The translations under genes and the position numbers were made by a program. Under the pieces are notes generated by a model. It made no database searches, was not told where the DNA came from, and saw only the letters and a list, made by a program, of their open reading frames with translations. A stretch of 21,302 bases of DNA from Paramacrobiotus richtersi (taxonomy: Eukaryota > Tardigrada > Eutardigrada > Parachela > Macrobiotidae), in assembly GCA_034698045.1 (NCBI GenBank), contig JAQGAU010001122.1, positions 1-21,302 of the forward strand, read 5' to 3'. Positions 1 to 8,515 of this stretch are shown here, in pieces. Position 1 is the first letter of the stretch; each line of letters starts with the position of its first letter.

Positions 1-361
1 GGGTGAGCCACTCTATTGGTTTCAGGGCTTTTGGGGTGAGCCAAGGCTCACTGGCCATATACCTCCCGACGCCTGTGCTTACTGGTGCAGCTCTCTGTGC
101 CATCGGTGTAGTCCCAGTGCTGGAACCCGCTGATACGGGAGCATTGTTCCGTGCCCAGGTATTGACAGGGTGTGCACTAGATGGAGACGGAGATGCTGTT
201 GGTGCAAAAGCTAAAGCCGGAAACTCAGATTCCGCAAAGCCTCCATACTGCTGACGTGGGCCTTGTGGCACTTTGTATGGAGCAGGAGCAGAACGCCGAG
301 CACCCCGACCCCCTTTTTTCCCACCACGATTACCACCCCGGCCGCGACCTTGATCCGCCAT
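1..361 (-). CDS. N-terminal part of an Arg-Gly-rich, probably RNA-binding protein (partial at left edge)
   Basis: Reading the minus strand from the ATG at 361-359 gives an open frame of 120 codons that leaves the window at its left edge. It starts MADQGRGRGGNRGGKKGGRG and then becomes rich in Ala, Pro, Ser and Gln. Residues about 43-50 contain ESEFPAL, a short hydrophobic motif in an otherwise disordered stretch. GRG/RGG clusters at an N-terminus are common substrates of arginine methylation in Piwi/Argonaute and other RNA-binding proteins. That fits but does not identify the family, because no folded domain is inside the window. Possible splice donors occur within the frame, for example GTAAGC starting at 82, so the true exon may end near 83 and the last 27 or so codons may be intron. 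I consider the coding call good and the product unassigned. Confidence 0.68.
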   Translation of the reverse strand, partial: MADQGRGRGGNRGGKKGGRGARRSAPAPYKVPQGPRQQYGGFAESEFPALAFAPTASPSPSSAHPVNTWARNNAPVSAGSSTGTTPMAQRAAPVSTGVGRYMASEPWLTPKALKPIEWLT

Positions 362-1027
362 GATCTACTGGAATATGAAGGTATCCCGCTTGAACGCGCT
401 GGTATATGGACTGAACGGCTGAACCTGACGAAAACGCTAACGGGGATAATGGGAACGCTATGATAATGGGAGCTTGCCTCAGCTTGGGAAGCCAGTTGTT
501 TAACACCAGTACTAAGAGATCAAACACCAAAAAATGCAGTCAGGGCAGACCAACCAGAATTCCGAAGTGTCTTTGCCCAAGAATGCTATGTGAAATGGAG
601 GAACGAACACCAGCTCTCTGCACGACTGCACATATCATAACGATGAGTTCATAGCGATTAGTGCGTGACACCAAACGTGGGATTTCTTGGCAGTTCGTGA
701 CTGTTCGTCTAATGAGTCAGATACGACGAATAGGAAGTACTTACGCTAGCTATAGAAGTAGTGAACAAATGGAAACATGAGTTTAATTTCGGTAAATTAG
801 GCTACTGTACAGTACCTTCGTCGGATTCGTGTGCTATTATTAAACTTGGATAGATTCTTCCTTGAATTTTTTGAATTTTTGTTGTATCAACGTTGTCATC
901 TCTGGGCACGTGCCGAGTAAAGAGCTTATGGTAGTATATGAGGTGCCGGCACGAGTGTGATTCGTTTAGTACGTAGGTACAATTAATTACGCATTAATTT
1001 TTTTGTACTCCCACTTGTGATTCATGT
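362..1027. other. Intergenic stretch between divergent genes
   Basis: No convincing coding exon was seen. It separates the minus-strand RG-rich gene from the plus-strand ORF at 1028, so it should hold both promoters. I saw no clear TATA box or other recognisable promoter motif. Short open frames here have no supporting splice sites or composition. Confidence 0.4.
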
Positions 1028-1543
1028 ATGCGATTAATTTGGATAGGTTTGGTGATTTCAGTTCAGCAAATCCATGCCTGTTTAGCTGTTATCACACGTA
1101 AAAACCAAAAGACAAATGCGCACTTGCCGTTTCACGAAAACCCAAATGTAGTAAATTTAAAAACGTACCTAGTGTATGCACAGACGGTGATCATGACAGT
1201 AGCAATTTGTTATTTGATCAGAATATTCGAAACCGATGAGCGACGATTCGTCTACGATATTAATAATATTGTACTCTATGCGCCAGCAATACTGAAACAT
1301 AATACACAAGTCACGTCATTTCCGCTGGACGTTATCCTACGCCCCATTGATTGCAGTTTTGATTTGTTTGGCGTAACACAGAATCACAGGTGCTTTTTGT
1401 TTCTTTCTGACAAGCTTGCACAAAAATTAAACTTAAACAATCACAATCGCTTTATACAAAATTCAAATCTCCAGGAAAGCTATGGAAAACTAAAGCTCTA
1501 TGAATTATTCCAATTTTTGAGAGACATGAATGTGAGAGCGTAA
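1028..1543 (+). CDS. Uncharacterised 171-residue protein with an N-terminal hydrophobic segment
   Basis: A single uninterrupted ORF runs from ATG at 1028 to the stop ending at 1543. An in-frame stop at 995-997 lies just upstream, so the frame is closed there. The protein begins MRLIWIGLVISVQQIHAC, which resembles a signal peptide or anchor. A second hydrophobic stretch lies at about residues 47-65 (YLVYAQTVIMTVAICYLI). The rest is polar with several Asn-rich patches and a few cysteines. At this base composition an open run of 171 codons is expected well under once by chance across the window, which supports it modestly. Another ATG at 1024 is out of frame and would start a short overlapping upstream ORF. 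I do not recognise the family. It could also be an exon of a larger gene or a chance ORF. Confidence 0.42.
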   Translation: MRLIWIGLVISVQQIHACLAVITRKNQKTNAHLPFHENPNVVNLKTYLVYAQTVIMTVAICYLIRIFETDERRFVYDINNIVLYAPAILKHNTQVTSFPLDVILRPIDCSFDLFGVTQNHRCFLFLSDKLAQKLNLNNHNRFIQNSNLQESYGKLKLYELFQFLRDMNVRA

Positions 1544-1954
1544 CAAAAACATACTGAGCACATTTTGTGACTGATTACAACTATACTCTGAGAAGCAGTT
1601 TGAGAAGCACTTTCTTATCAGAAACTCGCGATACAAATCTTGACTCCAGTTTACTGGAACGCGTCGTCCACCGCATCTTTTGCCGGGGTCACAGTTCCTC
1701 CCAACTCGCATTTGCAACGACGCTTATTACCATAATCGCATAAACGAGCGTAGCGCACGCTGCAAAACGGATCAGGCTCATCAGTATAATGTGTAAATTT
1801 CACATATCAATTTGCGCTGAACAGATGAAGATGAAAAGGCGACTATCCCAAACCCTGTTATTTAACCTATTTGAACTTATATCTACAACTGTTTTCCAAG
1901 AGTGCACATACATTATTGCATTAATTATGTGGTTTTTGATTATTCAGGTTTGCG
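1544..1954. other. Intergenic stretch, convergent gene ends
   Basis: This lies between the end of the plus-strand 171-codon ORF and the stop codon of the minus-strand secreted protein gene. No coding exon or RNA gene is evident. A perfect AATAAA was not found immediately after either stop, although AATAAT-like variants occur just past the minus-strand stop. Confidence 0.4.
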
Positions 1955-4900
1955 CTATGAAGCGCGTTTAGAAAACCTTTTCGATTTCTTACCAGCGTTA
2001 TTACTTCCCGTGCCATACTTCGCATACAGGTCAGCTTCGTTCTCAGCGTGCTTTCGGATCTTGTACGCCTGCAACGGGAAAACGTAAAACATTAGCCATT
2101 TGTCCTTCGGTTTATATATATTTATCATCAACAGAGTAAGTATAACAATATTCAAATTACCGTGCCCTCTTCCAGTTCCGCGGTACACAGATAATAGTTC
2201 CGTGCGAACAGATTTAACGCAACAAGTTCTTCTAAATGACATGTGGCTGCTTCATCCGATGAAACGCATTTGTCCGTATCGCGATTCAGCTGGTTTCTGC
2301 ACAGTAAAATCAACACAAACGTCATAATTATATATATAATCTCAGATTCTAAAAAAAGTTAATCGTTGTGTTATGTCACAGTATGCACCTTAAGCGGATG
2401 CTTTCTTTGAGAGTGAAGTACTTCTACTGTTCGAAAGAGTAAGACGGTAAAAATTTTCATGATGTCACAGAAAAACGGAACGATACTGTACCTGCAGATT
2501 TCACCATTCCCAAAAACAGATCTCGCCTCATTCGTCGACACCAGCTGACTGGGTGTGACAGAAAAGTCCAAACAGGGCATTGCTTTCGAATATTGTGGAT
2601 AATTTGATTTACCAGTAGGTAGGCAAGCTTTCGCTGCGGACACCACATCTATTCAACCAAGGAAATTTTTGACAGAATGCCATAGACACCGATGTCCATC
2701 TCCGAAAAATGTACAGAAAATAGCACATTCACAGGCAGCGACAGACCTACCAGGTAAGTTGTGCGGAAACGTGTTGATATTGGAATAAAGATTGATCATA
2801 TTGCGAGCTGCTGTCACGATGGGCTCCTCGATATCGCCGCTGCTTGCCGGTTGTGTGATGTTGACGTCCTGAAAACCATTCCGCCATATCACAACTTTTT
2901 GTTTTTCATACTCTGTTTAAATGTTATAGCTTCAGTCTACGTCGCTAGATCTCTACTATTTACGTAATTAGAAAACATGCAGCTGCCTTGTTTGCTATAA
3001 TTATTATATGCATTTATATATACTGTAGAGCAAACAATGAAATAGTTCTCTGGTTCTAAAGAGCGAGAGGCTTCGGTTCTCATGCATGTGTTTAAATCAG
3101 AACCTGCTGATAGTACCCTTAATTCTTACCTCCGGTATGGAATGCAGATTGCATATTTTCGGATCATATTCAGATGGGATCGTAAAGATATCCGCAGTGG
3201 AATTATACGATGCATAGGCTTTTGGTAGTTCTTTGAAGAAGTCGGAAGTAAAGCTGCAAAGAATGCATGAGGTACGTACAATTCGTACTGCATTACATCC
3301 GTTTATCGGGCCGCAGTCATTACTTGGCTTTCTCCGCCATCGTACTGCCGGAGACTGCATCGTCGGACAGGAACTGCAAAACCATGTTTGGCACCTCAGC
3401 GTATGGTAGTTCTCGGTTCCAACGAGCAAGTGTGCACAAATCAATAATTTTCGGAGGTGTAGTAGTGGTGGTAGTGGTTGTTGTTGTGGTGGTCTGCCAA
3501 CACAAGAGCCTTCTTGACCAGTGCGAAAACAAATAGACGTAAACACATTTGAAAAATTTAGTTAAAAAGACTGTTGTTATCCTCCTGCAGGTACCATGCT
3601 TCGATCGCTTCGATCGCTTCGATCTAGCTATTACGGCTGGAAAGTCCCAGCAAACCAGTTGCTGTTACTTATATAACCTTGTCGCCGCTTATAATTATAC
3701 AGTTGGTCTGTAAAAACTTGATTTAACATTTAACATTTAACTTGAAAACGAAGTTTTTCGTTTATAAGTTAATAACTTGAAAAAGTTATTGCGCTTGAAT
3801 GATATTTAGCTATCGAGCATGACTATTGATTTCGACATTGTTGCATTACGTGAGTCGTATGTGTTCCTCGCTTTATATTGACGAAATGTACGTTGAAACA
3901 ATTGTATTGTGCATTGTTTATTGTTTATTCGGTGTACTAGGAGCATTACGTTGTCCTAATCATAGTTAGAAACTTGAACTTTTAGTAACTAGTACAAAGA
4001 GTAATCCAAGCTAGCACTTACCGTGCAGCGTCCGAAGTCCTCGCAATCGAAATCGTAATATACTTATCGGTTTATAGTTCAGGAAAGTCGCATAACTAAA
4101 GCCTTTCTATATCAAGAGAAGGACACATGATTAATGGGCATACGAGTCATCATAAATTCATGATGATTGACCATTTACAGCGTAAATATACGTGACTGTC
4201 CTAACTAGTACTAACACTGGCAATTTGTGTCATCCGCGCGTTCCTTTTAGTTAATCAACCTAACAACATTGTCATATTCTGTCGCTAGCAACTTAATTTC
4301 TTAGCAATGCTGCTCACAGTAAACAGATGGCACATACAGTATAGTTATATCTTCGTACCGGTTTTGCGGTAGTCGTAGTAGTGAGATAATCATAATACCG
4401 TTCCCGGTATGGCACATAATCATCATAATGACTGCTTCCGTAATGATATGCTCCATGATACGGGTATCCATAGCTTCCGTACCGATGGCCTCGAGACATC
4501 ATTCGCCCCAAGTAATATCCGCCAACGGCAGAAACCGCCATATCAGAATTACTATATCCCCTGCGATATGGCGTATAACTGGAGTAGACCGGGGTGTAAA
4601 TCACCCGCGCAGGTTGATAACTGGAAGCAGCCGGGATATGCGCTTGCGGCCGAGGATAGTTCGCTTTGGCGACTCCGGCCGAATAGGATTTTGAAGATGG
4701 TGATGCAAAGCGTGACACCGTTTTGCTGGGCGCGCGGTACGTATAGCCGGTCGCGCTGGAGGGTGCTGTTAGCCAACGGCTACCGGAGTGATGTACACCT
4801 GTGCGGAGCAGTTACAATCCAACATTAATTATAGCTAAGTATTCTCTATTATTTGTTAACTCATCAGACATTTATTTGTATTCGTATCAATAAGGACATA

Positions 4901-5355
4901 TACTGTTACTAGTAAACTGCAACTATATCAGTTTTAGCTTTCTTGCATCGCGTGTTTTCCCGAAAACACGCGATATCTGATAACAGGAAGTTTATCTGGA
5001 ACATTTTCTTACATAGCTACCATACGTGGCCTTCGCGCTTACGCGTGCAATATTATGAGCAATTACAATCGCCATCGCGTCTCGCTTTGACCTATGCTCC
5101 TCTAAACTCAGCACTATAGTTCCGTGTTCTTACCTGAAGGTCTGTAGGTACCCCATTTTGAGGAACTCCCAGAGGAATACCCGGAAGACCCATACGACCT
5201 GGATCCGCTAGAACTGCTCGACCCGTAGCTAGTTCGACTGGAACCATAACTGCCCCGTGAACTGCTCGATGATCGACCACCACCCCTCCCTCCGCCACCG
5301 CCCCTGCCTCCTTTACCGGCACAAGGCCAGACCGCCAAGCATGCCACAAGCAAAC
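1955..5355 (-). CDS. Secreted Gly/Ser/Tyr-rich protein with Thr linker and eight-cysteine C-terminal domain (multi-exon, first exon unresolved)
   Basis: Eight coding exons join with matching phases: 5355-5134, 4798-4359, 3493-3324, 3253-3130, 2868-2751, 2648-2492, 2296-2161 and 2068-1955. Every intron is GT-AG. Together they encode about 493 residues. Exon 1 opens with a signal-peptide core (LLVACLAVWPCAG), then Gly/Arg repeats and Ser-Tyr-Gly repeats. Exon 2 is basic and Tyr/Pro-rich, has a hydrophobic segment with GGYYLGRMMSR, then a Tyr-rich stretch. A Thr linker spans the exon 2-3 junction. Exons 3-8 form a domain with eight cysteines and three N-glycosylation sequons (NFT, NST, NIT), ending in a Lys/Arg-rich tail. 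No other membrane segment is seen, so it is probably extracellular. There is no in-frame ATG in the exon 1 reading frame before an upstream stop, so a short upstream exon or other start is missing; ATG at about 5507 is one weak candidate. I do not recognise the Cys domain. Confidence 0.83.
3598..3624. repeat. Three tandem copies of a 9-base unit (GCTTCGATC)
   Basis: The unit GCTTCGATC is repeated three times without mismatch, within the long second intron of the minus-strand secreted protein gene. It is a simple minisatellite with no visible function. Confidence 0.85.
4947..4974. repeat. Perfect inverted repeat, 13-bp arms
   Basis: The arms ATCGCGTGTTTTC and GAAAACACGCGAT are exact reverse complements separated by CC. 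It lies in the first resolved intron of the minus-strand secreted protein gene. It is a near-palindrome rather than a typical RNA hairpin, because the spacer is only two bases. Confidence 0.85.
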
Positions 5356-6957
5356 CTAACAAATAACCGCGCTTAGTTATGCGTTTTTTCCAGGTACGGA
5401 TGGAACAAAAAGGTGAGGCTTGCTGTCATTACCACTTACAAACGACAAGAACGGATGATGTAGGTGCTCTACTACCGTGGGAACGCCAGCGACATGGTAG
5501 CATGATAAAATATAATTAGCTGGATTTCGACTGGCGCAGACACGTAAGAGCAGCAGCTCGATATAAACGAGATTAACAGTTACCAATGTATGAAAAGTAT
5601 TTAGTACAAATGAACCTTTTGATGTGCTATTTATCCCGCATGACAGCGGTGTAGAACAAAAAACAAGCCAAACTCATCCAAGAGAATTCAAACCGGTTCA
5701 CTAGAAGTATTGTAGAAAATCAGCAAAACAATGCGAAAGTTCAGGAAGGAATCATTCAGTAGGTCAGAGGAGTCTGTAACCGGCAGACGTTATTTCCAAC
5801 CAGCAATCCGTAACTGGTTTCTTCTGGTAGCCGGCGTTATAAAGGGTTAACAATCTGCGTCTAGTCCTTTGCAGAAGAACTGACAAAATCAAGATGATGT
5901 AAGATGCATTATCATTTATCAACAACAGGCGTACGAGTAAGATATGACGAGAGTTTTGGGAAAAATTGCATGCGGTACTGGAAGAAGTAATATATAAAAC
6001 ACGCACATCGGTTTGGACAGTTGGATACGTGTTTATTTACGTGCATGGGACGGTATCGCAACACAGACTATAATCCATAAAAGTGATCCACATTCGCCGC
6101 CGATGCACGGGAGCTGGAGTCACGAGGCTGACAAACTAATGCCGGCCTTGAAAAGTACGAGCCATACGTCATCTTTTCTAGGCAGCTTTCCATTCGCCTT
6201 GACGCACCAGCGTTCCCTTGAAATGTTGTGCTCAGCGGGTCTTTGAAATGTTGGTGCTTTTGGAGCAATCGATTTTCTAAGCCGCTTCGATGCGCGCATA
6301 GATGACGCGAGTTACGGAGGAAAGCGGCGCTCTGAGTCAGTACTGTAGTTATAGTTATCCTGCCGTCGGACCGCAGACAGTTATAAGGGTCAAAGATCCC
6401 GTATCGTACAATACGTGAGCGGTTTTACTGGCCTAGAATTTGCATATAACATTCTAACAATAAGAGCGTTTGTACACACAGTTCCTGTTGCAGCGGATTG
6501 TCTCCTACTGTAACTTTTATCCTTTTTCTCATAGCCACAGTTTTGTTTTTAAGTAGATTAGTAATTACAGTACGTACGAGTACATCTAAGCAAAGAGCTA
6601 TAGCCCAACAAGTGACACGTTGGTTTTAGCAAATTCCAGATATAACAATTAATATGAAAATCTAGTATATCTTCGTAACTATTCAAGAATTTCTAGAACA
6701 GGTTTACGACTTCAGTATTAGCAGTGCCAAGAACTTACTATATCTTTAGATAGTAAGTTCTTGGCAGTGCTTAACTGATTGCCATCCGATGCAAAAATAA
6801 TACATGACATTGAAGGTTCGACTATCTGCCTTAGTTTACCGACCGACAACAGCGGTCGCGATCTTTTGATACATCACGCAATGAACCGCGTATTAATATA
6901 TTTTATAATTATACACCATAAATGACGCGAAATTACGAGAGCGTATAAGAAATGAAA
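5356..6957. other. Long stretch without a supported gene
   Basis: This should contain the promoter and missing first exon of the minus-strand secreted protein gene. Open frames of 60-80 codons occur on both strands (5377-5586, 5764-6006, 6013-6246, 6068-6268). They overlap each other, several lack an ATG, and none has signal, domain or composition support. The only clear structure is the inverted repeat at 6725-6766. Confidence 0.45.
6725..6766. repeat. Perfect inverted repeat, 17-bp arms with 8-base loop
   Basis: The left arm TGCCAAGAACTTACTAT (6725-6741) is exactly complementary to the right arm at 6750-6766. The loop is ATCTTTAG. It sits in an otherwise featureless intergenic stretch. The stem is perfect and shorter than most animal microRNA precursors, so a snap-back duplication or a remnant of a small transposon is as likely as an RNA gene. 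Confidence 0.85.
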
Positions 6958-7137
6958 TCAGTTAACAAATGGCCCCTGTCGGGGCCGAATCACTGAAAAA
7001 ACGTCGTCCAAATTAGCAGAAGGCGGTGCGGTGCCCAAAATGACCATCGCATTGGGACGGTTTTTGATACTAGTAGATGCAGAATGAACTTTCACGTCAT
7101 TTTGATCTGGTTTTCCATTTGCGGGCGGCCGGGCCAT
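6958..7137 (-). CDS. Possible small ORF or exon of 59 codons, unknown product
   Basis: From ATG at 7137-7135 to the TGA at 6960-6958 the minus strand encodes 59 residues beginning MARPPANGKPDQND and containing MVILGTAPPSANLDDVF. The composition (balanced, Pro/Asn/Asp, no low complexity) looks more coding-like than the surroundings, and the local base composition is richer in G+C. An in-frame stop lies 21 bases upstream of the ATG. It could be a small gene, the last exon of a gene that includes 7394-7573, or a chance frame. A short GGCCCC/GGGGCC hairpin at 6971-6986 lies within it. Confidence 0.28.
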   Translation of the reverse strand: MARPPANGKPDQNDVKVHSASTSIKNRPNAMVILGTAPPSANLDDVFSVIRPRQGPFVN

Positions 7138-7393
7138 TATAGTATACGTGTTCTCGCTCTACCCAGCTTTCAGAATTATTGATCAGCAACGTTCACAAGT
7201 ACAACGCGATTCTGTTCAAGGATTTCGGAAGTAGTCTACATGAACAGCGTTAAAAGAACTTGCGCTGCAAGGAATGTAGAGAGCGATCGGTCACGCCCAG
7301 CACAACGCGTACGTGTGCGCTTGTCCATAAAAGTGCTCCAAGGCAACATCACTAAAGCCCGCCGAAATCCAGGATTTGATTGTTAGGTCACGA

Positions 7394-7573
7394 TCAGGCA
7401 GCAAACATGATGCCGATCTTCAAACGTAGTATAATTGGGCCGTAATCATCGATTCCTTTCTGTCTAGACCCTGCTCCACGGAAAGCTGGGTTCAATGCCA
7501 ACGAGTCTCTGAACTGTTGGCATGTTTTGCGTTGGATCAATCCGTTTAATTGCGAGGGGCCCGGGTCATGCAT
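7394..7573 (-). CDS. Possible small ORF or exon of 59 codons, unknown product
   Basis: The minus strand is open from before the ATG at 7573-7571 to the TGA at 7396-7394. It encodes residues such as GLIQRKTCQQFRDSLALNP and RQKGIDDYGPIILRL, with ordinary globular composition. The open frame extends about 19 codons upstream of this ATG, so it may be an internal exon. It lies upstream of the 59-codon frame at 6958-7137 on the same strand, and candidate splice acceptors occur between the two. I could not build a phase-consistent join with confidence and do not recognise the sequence. Confidence 0.28.
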   Translation of the reverse strand: MHDPGPSQLNGLIQRKTCQQFRDSLALNPAFRGAGSRQKGIDDYGPIILRLKIGIMFAA

Positions 7574-8515
7574 CGTACTCGTACAGCAGCGCTGTAAAAC
7601 TGCAATACACCGAAGAAAGCGGCATTCTAATTAATTAATAATATTGTCTTTCCGCATCTGATATAAAAATATCTATCCTGCAATCAGCCACATATAATTA
7701 GTAATATAATTAGCCACATAATTAGTTAAATACTTACTAAAAGTTATATTACTAGCGTTGTTGTACCAGTTTTTGTGCTTTCAACCAAAAAAAGGTTTCA
7801 ACTTACGGTTTTTTACTTACGGCAACCTGAATCACAGCGCTGACTCATGCAACGTGGTGCCTAAATTTGCAACTGCCAGTTGTGTCCACCTGTACCGCCC
7901 TCTTGCAGCTAAGTGAACAACTACATTGTCGACTTCATATCAATCAAATAAAAAATTAAATAAGTAAACAACTCAACGTAAACGCTACTGTTCACACTTA
8001 ATTATGTACTAGTGAATGGCATCGTCCCTAGCCGTTAACGTTCCATTGTACGGACGGTGGGCGGTATTAGCGCCAGTGGCAAATCTAGGTGGTGAGGCAC
8101 CGGTGTTCAATCGAGTCAAGGACTCTCAACCAGGGTAAACACTAAACAGTAGCGTGCATTTCGTACATTGTGAACGGCCGTTTGCATATACAGTACTGTA
8201 TCACCATTATAATAGGTACAGTCATAGTGGTAATACAAGTTTACAATGCACTGCGCCGGTGAGTCACCATTACGGAACAGGTTATTTTCCGCGCCGCGGG
8301 TGCAAAGTACGCATCTTTACCTTACGGCCGTATGGATCTTATAACCAGGCCACCGGGCTAAACCAGCTGTTTGATCTAGCACAGCGATAGACCAGTTGTT
8401 CCAGCTCAGCGGTTTCGAACGTTTGGTTTGATACACTTGACACAAAACCCTTCAAACCTTTCGTGTCCCAGACCTTGAGATCGTATAACATCTAGCAAAT
8501 CCTCCTACGTTAAAA
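7574..8515. other. Intergenic stretch upstream of sorbitol dehydrogenase
   Basis: This is AT-rich, with ATTAGT/ATAATTAG repeats near 7690-7740, and has no supported coding exon. A 78-codon open frame on the plus strand (8154-8390) has no domain or splice support. The 3' end of the stretch should contain the promoter and 5' UTR of the dehydrogenase gene. No clear TATA box was seen. Confidence 0.4.

Noticed and set aside
1955..2242. Minus-strand frame with hydrophobic stretch NLNIVILTLLMINIY before the basic tail
   Set aside because: This stretch falls in the last intron; splicing 2161 to 2068 continues the phase from exon 7, so it is probably not a membrane segment.
4409..4828. 139-codon plus-strand frame
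   Set aside because: It is antisense to exon 2 of the minus-strand secreted protein gene, whose splice phases and composition are convincing.
6013..6268. Overlapping frames on both strands near 6.1 kb
   Set aside because: There is no splice context, domain or composition support, and the two strands compete for the same bases.
8030..8150. tRNA-like stretch with GGTGTTCAATC resembling a B box
   Set aside because: No matching acceptor stem, anticodon arm or A box could be formed.
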